A DNA stretch of 11,709 nucleotides from NCBI GenBank assembly GCA_945957335.1, contig CAMFLJ010000096.1:1-11709 (forward strand), in the 5' to 3' direction. The notes below the pieces were generated by a model that did not search any database, was not told where the DNA came from, and saw only the letters and a program-made list of their open reading frames with translations. Below, piece after piece: positions 5,496 to 11,709 of the stretch. The position numbers were made by a program, and so were the translations under genes. The stretch comes from an uncultured Actinomycetes bacterium. GTDB lineage: Bacteria; Actinomycetota; Acidimicrobiia; Acidimicrobiales; Acidimicrobilacustridaceae. Position 1 is the stretch's first letter, and every line of letters begins with the position of its first letter.

Positions 5496-7747
5496 CCCCG
5501 CCGGGTCCCGGCGCCCCGCCGCTCGACCGCACCCGGTCGGCCGCCCCGTGGAACTCGCCCGAGTACACCCCCCGGTCGCGCAGCGGCCCGTCGACCCGTT
5601 CTCCCGCTCCCCGCGAGGGCCGACGGTCTCCGGCGGTCCGGGCGGAGCCGGCCGGGTCATCCCCCCGGTCGCTCTCCCGGACCGCCCGCTCGCGTCGTGA
5701 CGACGCGCCCCGGTCGCGCTCGTCCGCGCCGCGCTCGCGCCAGGCCACCCCCCGCCACGACGTCTCCGACCGCGTCGGCGCCGCGTTCACCCAGGCCGGT
5801 GGCGCCCTGCGCGGCGCCCGCGAGCGCCACCGCATGGTGGTCGTCAGCCGCCGCGCCGCCAGCGCCGGAAGCCACGCCCACGTCGACCACCGCAAGCGCC
5901 TGCTGGTGGTGCTCGCCGTGCTGGCCAGCCTCTTCGCCCTGCTCGCCTCCAAGGTCGTCGACCTGCAGGTGGTCTCGCCCGACCGCTACCTCTCCTTCGG
6001 CGAGGCGCAGCGCACCGAGACCCAGGTCCTCGCCGCCGACCGGGGCGCCATCCTCGACCGCAACGGCGACGAGCTCGCCATCTCCCGGCCCACCAAGGCC
6101 GTCTTCGTCGACCCGGCCCTCGTGACCGACCCCGCCACCGCCGCCGCCGCCGTCGCCCCGATCCTCGGGCTCCAGGTCAACGACGTGCAGGCCAAGATGA
6201 CGGCGAACAACCGCTTCGGCTACCTCGCCCGCAAGGTGCCCATCGAGGTGGCCGACAAGGTCGAGGCGCTCAAGATCCCCGGCGTGGCGTTCCTCGACGA
6301 GAGCGAGCGCTACTTCCCGGCGGGCGAGTCGGGCCGCTCGCTGATCGGCGGCGTCGACACCGACAACAAGGGCATCTCGGGGCTCGAGAGCGAGTACGAC
6401 CAGGTGCTCACCGGCACCCCCGGCAAGCTCACGATGGAGAAGAACCCCCAGGGCGACACCATCGCCGTCGGCGAGCACCAGCTCGTCCCCGCCGAGCCCG
6501 GCCAGAACCTGACGCTCACCGTCGACCGGGCCATCCAGTACGAGGCCGAGACGGCGCTGGCCGACCAGGTGCGCTCCACCGGCGCCAAGGGCGGCACCGC
6601 GATCGTCACCAAGCCCGGCACCGGCGAGATCCTGGCCATGGCCAGCGTCGTGAAGGACGAGAAGACCGGTGACGTCGTCATCGGCACCAACAACGCGGCG
6701 CTCACCACCCAGTACGAGCCGGGCTCGGTCATGAAGGCCGTCACCGTGGCCGCCGCCCTCGAGAAGGGCACCGTCTCGCCGGAGCAGCAGTTCTACCTGC
6801 CGCCCGTGCTGCAGGTCTACGACGCCCAGTTCGGCGAGGCCGAGGACCGCGGCGCGGTCACGTGGGACGTGCAGAAGATCCTCGAGCAGTCGTCGAACGT
6901 GGGCACGATCAAGATCGCCCAGACGGTCGGGCCCGAGAGCCTCTACGACATGCAGAAGGCGTTCGGGTTCGGCCAGACGACCTCGCTCGACTTCCCCAAC
7001 GAGGCGCCCGGCGCGGTGATGGCACCCTCGAAGTGGTCGGGCACCTCGCTGCCCTCGATCGCCATCGGCCAGAGCATCTCGGTCACGCCGATGCAGATCC
7101 TGATGGCCTACAACACGATCGCCAACCAGGGCATGTACGTGGCGCCCAAGCTCGTGCAGTCCACCGTCGACGGTGACGGCACCGTGCACCCCACGGCGGC
7201 CGGCGACACCCACCGGGTGATCAGCCAGTCGACCGCCGACCAGCTCAACCTGATGCTGCGCACCGTGGTCGACCAGGGCACCGGCCAGCTGGCGAAGATC
7301 GACGGCTACCACGTGTTCGGCAAGACCGGCACCGCCCGCAAGGCGCAGACCGGCGGTGGCTACACCGACAAGTACGGCATCACCCGGTACCAGTCGACCT
7401 TCATCGGCGTGGTGCCCGCCGAGCAGCCGGCGCTCTCGGTGTACGTGATGATCGACGAGCCCAGCGGCGGCAAGTACACGGGCGGCGCCACCGCCGCCCC
7501 GGCGTTCTCCAAGATCGCCTCGTTCGCCCTGCGCCGCCTCGGCATCCCGCCGGCGGCCACCGACATCGCGCAGGGCGGTGCGGCGGTGCGCGACGACGGC
7601 GGCACCCCCACCGGTGCGGCCGTGGTCTCGAAGGACGGCCGGGTGACGGCGCCCGCCGCCGGGTCGGCCGCCGCCTCGCCGACCACCACGGTGCCTCCCG
7701 CCGGCATCGCCACGACGACCACCACCACCCGCCGGGCATCGGGGTGA
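5492..7747 (+). CDS. ftsI: Penicillin-binding protein FtsI/PBP3 (septal transpeptidase)
   Basis: The 751-aa product is a class B PBP that cross-links septal peptidoglycan with FtsW. Residues 1-133 are a cytoplasmic Arg/Ser/Pro-rich tail, then RKRLLVVLAVLASLFALLAS gives one membrane anchor (about 134-158). The PBP dimerisation/pedestal domain follows, with LAADRGAILDRNGDELA and later GISGLESEYD. The transpeptidase domain has the three active-site motifs: SVMK (S412 nucleophile, K415), SSN (467-469) and KTG (611-613, in VFGKTGTA). No PASTA domain follows; the protein ends in an Ala/Thr-rich tail with TTTTTTRRASG. I prefer the GTG at 5492 because it overlaps the ftsL stop as GTGA, like the neighbouring junctions. 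An ATG at 5834, just before the membrane segment, is the alternative; mycobacterial FtsI also has a long N-terminal tail. The stop overlaps murE. Confidence 0.95.
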   Translation: MTPPGPGAPPLDRTRSAAPWNSPEYTPRSRSGPSTRSPAPREGRRSPAVRAEPAGSSPRSLSRTARSRRDDAPRSRSSAPRSRQATPRHDVSDRVGAAFTQAGGALRGARERHRMVVVSRRAASAGSHAHVDHRKRLLVVLAVLASLFALLASKVVDLQVVSPDRYLSFGEAQRTETQVLAADRGAILDRNGDELAISRPTKAVFVDPALVTDPATAAAAVAPILGLQVNDVQAKMTANNRFGYLARKVPIEVADKVEALKIPGVAFLDESERYFPAGESGRSLIGGVDTDNKGISGLESEYDQVLTGTPGKLTMEKNPQGDTIAVGEHQLVPAEPGQNLTLTVDRAIQYEAETALADQVRSTGAKGGTAIVTKPGTGEILAMASVVKDEKTGDVVIGTNNAALTTQYEPGSVMKAVTVAAALEKGTVSPEQQFYLPPVLQVYDAQFGEAEDRGAVTWDVQKILEQSSNVGTIKIAQTVGPESLYDMQKAFGFGQTTSLDFPNEAPGAVMAPSKWSGTSLPSIAIGQSISVTPMQILMAYNTIANQGMYVAPKLVQSTVDGDGTVHPTAAGDTHRVISQSTADQLNLMLRTVVDQGTGQLAKIDGYHVFGKTGTARKAQTGGGYTDKYGITRYQSTFIGVVPAEQPALSVYVMIDEPSGGKYTGGATAAPAFSKIASFALRRLGIPPAATDIAQGGAAVRDDGGTPTGAAVVSKDGRVTAPAAGSAAASPTTTVPPAGIATTTTTTRRASG

Positions 7748-9192
7748 CGGCCGTGCGCCTCAGCGCCCTCGCCGGCGCCCTGGCCGACGTGCCCCCGATC
7801 GACCCCGCCGACGACGTCGAGGTCACCGACATCGTCCTCGACTCGCGTGCCGTCACCCCCGGTGCGCTCTTCTGCGCGATCCCCGGCGCGTCCACCGACG
7901 GCCACGACCACGCCCCCGCGGCGGTGGCGGCCGGTGCCGTGGCCCTCCTGGTGGAGCGCCGCCTCGACCTCCCCGTGCCGCAGCTGGTCGTGCCCGAGGC
8001 CCGCGCCGCCACCGCGCTGCTGGCCGCCGCGCTGCACGACCACCCGTCGGAGTCCCTGGCGGTCATCGGTGTCACCGGCACCAACGGCAAGACGACCACC
8101 ACCCACCTGCTGCGCAACGTCATGGAGGCCGCCGGGCGCCGCGTCGAGGTGCTGGGCACGCTTTCGGGCACCCGCACCACGCCCGAGGCGCCCGACCTCC
8201 AGCGCACCCTCGCCGGCTGGCGCGACGACGGCGTCGAGGTCGTGGCGATGGAGGTGTCCTCCCACGCCCTCGACCTCCACCGGGTCGACGCCACCCGCTT
8301 CGCCGTCGCCGTCTTCACCAACCTCAGCCGCGACCACCTCGACCACCACGGCTCGATGGAGGCCTACTTCGAGGCCAAGGCCCGCCTCTTCGAGCCGGCG
8401 CTCAGCGACCTCGCGGTGGTCAACCTCGACAGCCCCTACGGGCGCCTGCTGGCCGACGCCGCCGCCCTGCCGACGGACGGCTACCGCCTCGAGGAGGCCG
8501 TCGACCTCCACCTCGACGCCGCCGGGTCGACCTTCACGTGGCGGGGCCAGCCCGTGCACCTCGGCATGGGTGGCGCGTTCAACGTCGAGAACGCCCTGGC
8601 CGCCGCGCACGCCGCCTCGCTGCTCGGGGTGCCCGACGCCACCATCGCCGAGGGGCTCTCGCGCCCGGTGGTGGTGCCCGGCCGCTTCGAGCTCGTCGAC
8701 GCCGGCCAGCCCTTCGCCGTGGTGGTCGACTACGCCCACACGCCCGACGGCCTCGACCAGCTCCTCGTGGCCGCCGACGACCTCGTCACGAGGGGCCCGG
8801 GAGGGGAGCGGGGCCGGGTCGTGGTCGTGTTCGGCTGCGGCGGCGACCGCGACGCCACCAAGCGACCTGCGATGGGCGAGGTGGCCGCCGGGCGCGCCGA
8901 CATCGTCGTGGTGACGGCCGACAATTCGCGACATGAGGAGACAGCGGCCATCATCGAGGCCGTGAAGCAGGGATTCGAGCGCGTCCACCCCCGGCGCGCC
9001 GCCGACCTGGTGGTCGAGCCCGACCGCCGTGCCGCCATCGCCCTGGCCCTCGGGGCCGGGCGGCCGGGCGACGTCGTGCTGGTGGCCGGCAAGGGCCACG
9101 AGACCACCCAGGACATCGGCGGCGTCGTCACGCCCTTCGACGACCGGCTGGTCGTGGCCGAGGAATGGGCCCGGATCGGCGGCGCCGCGTGA
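7744..9192 (+). CDS. murE: UDP-MurNAc-tripeptide synthetase MurE
   Basis: The 482-aa Mur ligase adds the third stem-peptide residue (meso-diaminopimelate or L-lysine) to UDP-MurNAc-L-Ala-D-Glu in the cytoplasm. The N-terminal UDP-binding domain shows LDSRAVTPGALFCAIPG, the usual MurE pattern. The ATP-binding loop is GVTGTNGKTTTTH (G112-T118), followed by EVSSHALDLHRV and the FTNLSRDHLDHHG motif with its EAKARLF. The third domain has DYAHTPDGL, FGCGGDRDATKRPAM and AGKGHETTQ (G449-E453), all standard. The amino-acid selecting motif, normally DNPR in meso-DAP enzymes, reads DNSR here (393-396), followed by HEET instead of xEDP. R396 is kept, so DAP is still possible but less secure. A GTG start overlaps the ftsI stop, and a second in-frame GTG lies three codons on. 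The stop overlaps mraY directly; no murF lies between. Confidence 0.95.
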   Translation: MTAVRLSALAGALADVPPIDPADDVEVTDIVLDSRAVTPGALFCAIPGASTDGHDHAPAAVAAGAVALLVERRLDLPVPQLVVPEARAATALLAAALHDHPSESLAVIGVTGTNGKTTTTHLLRNVMEAAGRRVEVLGTLSGTRTTPEAPDLQRTLAGWRDDGVEVVAMEVSSHALDLHRVDATRFAVAVFTNLSRDHLDHHGSMEAYFEAKARLFEPALSDLAVVNLDSPYGRLLADAAALPTDGYRLEEAVDLHLDAAGSTFTWRGQPVHLGMGGAFNVENALAAAHAASLLGVPDATIAEGLSRPVVVPGRFELVDAGQPFAVVVDYAHTPDGLDQLLVAADDLVTRGPGGERGRVVVVFGCGGDRDATKRPAMGEVAAGRADIVVVTADNSRHEETAAIIEAVKQGFERVHPRRAADLVVEPDRRAAIALALGAGRPGDVVLVAGKGHETTQDIGGVVTPFDDRLVVAEEWARIGGAA

Positions 9193-10223
9193 TCCGCCTG
9201 CTCATCGCCGCCGCCGTCGCCCTCGGGCTGTCGCTCGTCGGCACCCGGCTCCTCATCACGGTGCTCACCCGGCGCCACATCGGCCAGGCCATCCGCGAGG
9301 ACGGCCCCCAGGGGCACATCACCAAGGCGGGCACCCCGATCATGGGCGGGCTCGCCATCGTGCTCTCCGCCCTCGTGGCGTGGCTGGTCAGCGACCTCTC
9401 GGGCGTCGTCTACACGCGGCGGGGCCTGCTCTGCATGGCCGCCATCGTGGGTGCCGGCATCGTCGGGCTGATCGACGACGGCATCGGCGTGTTCCGCGAG
9501 CGCAACCTCGGCCTCAGCAAGCGGGCCAAGACCGGCGGCCTCCTGCTCGTCGCCGTCGGGTTCGCCGTGAGCATGCTGGCGTTCACCAACGTGAAGACCA
9601 CGATCTCCTTCACCCGCTGGGACGCGCCGGGCTGGAACATCGGCAAGGTCGGTTGGGTGCTCCTGGCCGTCCTCGTCTTCTACGCCATGAGCAACGCGGT
9701 GAACCTCACCGACGGCCTCGACGGCCTGGCCGCGGGCTCGTCGATCTTCGCCTTCGCCGCGTTCACCGTCATCGCCTTCTGGGGCTTCCGCCACACCGCC
9801 GTCTACAGCGACGAGAGCTTCCTCGACACCGCGGTGGTGGCCGCCGCCATGCTCGGCGCCTGCGCCGGGTTCCTGTGGTGGAACGCCGCGCCCGCGCGCA
9901 TCTTCATGGGCGACACCGGGTCGCTCGCCATCGGTGGCGGGCTGGCGGCGCTGGCCCTGAGCACCAACACCGTGCTGCTGCTGCCGATCATCGGCGGCGT
10001 GTTCGTGATGGAGACGGTGTCGGTCGTGCTCCAGATCGGCAGCTTCCGGATGTTCGGGCGCCGGGTGTTCCGGATGGCGCCGCTGCACCACCACTTCGAG
10101 CTCGGCGGGTGGCCCGAGACCACGGTGATCATCCGCCTCTGGATCGTCGCCGGCCTGTTCACCGCGCTCGGCCTGGGCCTCTACTACGCCGACTTCGTGA
10201 GCCTGCCCGGGGTCCTCGAGTGA
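9189..10223 (+). CDS. mraY: Phospho-MurNAc-pentapeptide transferase MraY
   Basis: The 344-aa polytopic membrane enzyme transfers phospho-MurNAc-pentapeptide from UDP to undecaprenyl phosphate, giving lipid I. It has about ten hydrophobic segments and all family signatures: HITKAGTPIMGG, the GLIDDGIGVFRERNLGLS block with the catalytic-region Asp pair, NAVNLTDGLDGLA, RIFMGDTGSLAIGGG, and MAPLHHHFELGGWPE near the C-terminus. Length is close to the usual 330-360. The GTG start forms a 4-bp GTGA overlap with the murE stop. Its substrate requires MurF to have added D-Ala-D-Ala, so MurF must be encoded elsewhere if the pathway is standard. The stop again overlaps the next gene by GTGA, implying coupled translation. 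Confidence 0.97.
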   Translation: MIRLLIAAAVALGLSLVGTRLLITVLTRRHIGQAIREDGPQGHITKAGTPIMGGLAIVLSALVAWLVSDLSGVVYTRRGLLCMAAIVGAGIVGLIDDGIGVFRERNLGLSKRAKTGGLLLVAVGFAVSMLAFTNVKTTISFTRWDAPGWNIGKVGWVLLAVLVFYAMSNAVNLTDGLDGLAAGSSIFAFAAFTVIAFWGFRHTAVYSDESFLDTAVVAAAMLGACAGFLWWNAAPARIFMGDTGSLAIGGGLAALALSTNTVLLLPIIGGVFVMETVSVVLQIGSFRMFGRRVFRMAPLHHHFELGGWPETTVIIRLWIVAGLFTALGLGLYYADFVSLPGVLE

Positions 10224-11587
10224 CGGTCGACGCTCTCGAGGAGGTGCCGCTGCGCCGTGTGGTCGTGATCGGCCTGGGCGTCACCGGCCGGGCGGTCGCG
10301 GCGGCGCTGCGCAGCCGCGCGATCGAGGTCGTCGCGGTCGACGACCATCCCTCCGAGGCGGTCACCGCTGCGGCAGCATCGCTGGGCGTGGACCTGCTCG
10401 TCGCCCCCTCCGAGCACGACCTGGCCGGTGCGCTGGCCGGTGCCGACGCGCTCCTGCCCAGCCCCGGGGTGCCCGACCGCCACGCCGCCTTCGCGGTGGC
10501 CGACCGCCTCGGCGTGCCCGTGCTCTCGGAGTTCGACCTGGCCGCCCGCTGGGACGACCGGCCCCTCGTGGCCATCACCGGCACCGACGGCAAGACCACC
10601 GTCACCACCATGGTCACCGAGATGCTCGAGGCCTCGGGCCGCCGGGCTGTGGCCTGCGGCAACACCGACACGCCGCTCGTCGAGGCCATCGCCGATCCCG
10701 CGACCGAGGTGTTCGTCGTCGAGGCGTCGTCGTTCCGCCTCGGGCACTCGCGCCGGTTCCGCCCCGACGTGGCGGTGTGGCTGAACTTCGCCCCCGACCA
10801 CCTCGACGTGCACGACTCGCTCGGCGCCTACGAGGCGGCCAAGGCCCGCATCTGGTCCGACCTCCGCGAGGGCGAGGGCCTGGCGGTGGCCAACGCCGAG
10901 GACCCGGTCGTGCTGGCCAACCGCAACGCCCACGTCGAGACCGTCACGTTCGGGCCCGACGGCTCCGGCGCCGACGCCACCGTCGACGACGGCGTGCTCT
11001 GCCTGCCCGACGGCACCGCCCTGGTGGCGCTCGACGAGCTGCCCCGGGCCCTGCCCCACGACGTGTCCAACGCCCTCGCCGCCTCGGTGGCCGCCGTGGC
11101 CGCGGGCGCAGACCTCGACGCCGTGCGCACGGTGCTGCGCCGCTTCACCGGCCTGCCCCACCGGGTGCAGCTCGTGGCCGAGGCCGACGGCGTGCGCTGG
11201 TACGACGACTCCAAGGCCACCACGCCGCACGCCACGCTCGCCGCGGTCGCCGGGTTCGACTCGGTGGTGCTGGTCGCCGGCGGTCGCAACAAGGGCCTCG
11301 ACCTCGGCCCCCTCGCCGACGCCGTGCCGCCGGTGCGGGCCGCCGTCGCCATGGGTGAGGCCGCCGCCGACGTCGCCGCCGCCCTCGAGGGCCGCTGCGA
11401 GGTCGCCGTCGTCACCACCACGATGGCCGACGTCGTCGCCACCGCCGCCCGCCTGGCCCGCGCCGGCGACGCCGTGCTGCTCTCGCCGGGCTGCACCTCC
11501 TTCGACTGGTTCGGCTCCTACGGCGAGCGCGGCGACGCGTTCAGCGCCGAGGTGCGGGCCCTGGTCGGGGCCGGGGGAGCGCGATGA
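10220..11587 (+). CDS. murD: UDP-MurNAc-L-alanine:D-glutamate ligase MurD
   Basis: The 455-aa cytoplasmic ligase adds D-glutamate to UDP-MurNAc-L-Ala. The N-terminal UDP-binding Rossmann-like domain has VVVIGLGVTGRAVAAAL and LLPSPGVPDRHAAF followed by VLSEFDLAA, which distinguishes MurD from MurC, E and F. The ATP loop is ITGTDGKTTVT (G121-T127), with Asp where Asn is usual. Next are VEASSFRLG (canonical ELSSFQL), WLNFAPDHLDVH, and the C-terminal domain with WYDDSKATTPHAT (D329-T334), LVAGGRNKGLDL and LLSPGCTSFDWFGSYGERGDAF, the MurD version of the closing motif. The GTG start overlaps the mraY stop; the stop overlaps the next ATG. Order here, with MurD after MraY, follows the usual dcw layout. 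Confidence 0.95.
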   Translation: MTVDALEEVPLRRVVVIGLGVTGRAVAAALRSRAIEVVAVDDHPSEAVTAAAASLGVDLLVAPSEHDLAGALAGADALLPSPGVPDRHAAFAVADRLGVPVLSEFDLAARWDDRPLVAITGTDGKTTVTTMVTEMLEASGRRAVACGNTDTPLVEAIADPATEVFVVEASSFRLGHSRRFRPDVAVWLNFAPDHLDVHDSLGAYEAAKARIWSDLREGEGLAVANAEDPVVLANRNAHVETVTFGPDGSGADATVDDGVLCLPDGTALVALDELPRALPHDVSNALAASVAAVAAGADLDAVRTVLRRFTGLPHRVQLVAEADGVRWYDDSKATTPHATLAAVAGFDSVVLVAGGRNKGLDLGPLADAVPPVRAAVAMGEAAADVAAALEGRCEVAVVTTTMADVVATAARLARAGDAVLLSPGCTSFDWFGSYGERGDAFSAEVRALVGAGGAR

Positions 11588-11709
11588 CCTCGATCGCCCG
11601 TCCCGGCAGCCGCGCCACCCGCCGCCGCGCCGACCGGTCGGCGCCCGCGGTGCGCCGCACGTCGGGCCGCGAGGGCCGCCTGCTGCACGCCGCCGACGCA
11701 CCCACGACC
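11584..11709 (+). CDS. 5' end of the next dcw gene, probably ftsW
   Basis: Only 42 codons are present before the right edge. The ATG overlaps the murD stop as ATGA. The visible part, MTSIARPGSRATRRRADRSA onward, is Arg-rich, without hydrophobic stretches, and looks like a disordered cytoplasmic tail of a membrane protein. In most actinobacteria ftsW (the septal glycosyltransferase working with FtsI) comes after murD and often has such a tail, but nothing in these residues identifies the family, so the assignment is by position only. Confidence 0.55.
   Translation, partial: MTSIARPGSRATRRRADRSAPAVRRTSGREGRLLHAADAPTT

Noticed and set aside
7744..11587. A hidden murF fused to murE or murD
   Set aside because: Each protein has a single set of Mur-ligase motifs and normal length.

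Overview
The window is high-GC DNA (nearly every third codon position is G or C, and GTG starts are frequent). It carries the upstream flank and first half of a bacterial division and cell-wall (dcw) cluster. The actinobacterial-type order, the mraZ-rsmH-ftsL-ftsI-murE start, the trans-acting enoyl reductase family neighbour and the Thr/Pro-rich tails on exported proteins all point to Actinomycetota. A deep lineage such as Acidimicrobiia is my guess, not something the sequence proves.

Left part (1-2926), accessory to the cluster: the 3' end of a VOC/glyoxalase-fold gene (+); a small uncharacterised acidic protein (-), convergent with it; a secreted DUF4397-like protein (-) followed by a strong hairpin terminator; then, divergently, a saccharopine dehydrogenase-like/trans-acting enoyl reductase family protein (+).

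Control region (2927-3196): two strong hairpins insulate the upstream gene. A sigma-70-type promoter (TTGACC-17-TACGGT) follows, lying inside a striking array of seven GTGG boxes at 10-11 bp spacing. This is very probably the MraZ operator. A short leader with a small hairpin and a good ribosome binding site leads into mraZ.

dcw genes (3197-end): mraZ; a 260-nt spacer holding a long, branched RNA-like structure with a 30-position near-perfect stem, resembling the described actinobacterial mraW RNA leader; then rsmH, ftsL-like, ftsI, murE, mraY, murD and the first 42 codons of the next gene (ftsW expected by synteny). From rsmH onward all six junctions are 4-bp start/stop overlaps (GTGA five times, ATGA once), so this is one tightly coupled translational unit. 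MraZ would set transcription of the whole run. RsmH modifies 16S rRNA. FtsL and FtsI act in septal peptidoglycan synthesis. MurE and MurD build the UDP-MurNAc-peptide and MraY loads it on the lipid carrier.

Main oddities: murF is missing from its usual place between murE and mraY; MurE has DNSR instead of the textbook DNPR motif; the GTGG array has seven copies; the rsmH leader is structured; FtsL carries a KATTPTT-repeat tail. I see no mobile element, CRISPR array, tRNA or rRNA.
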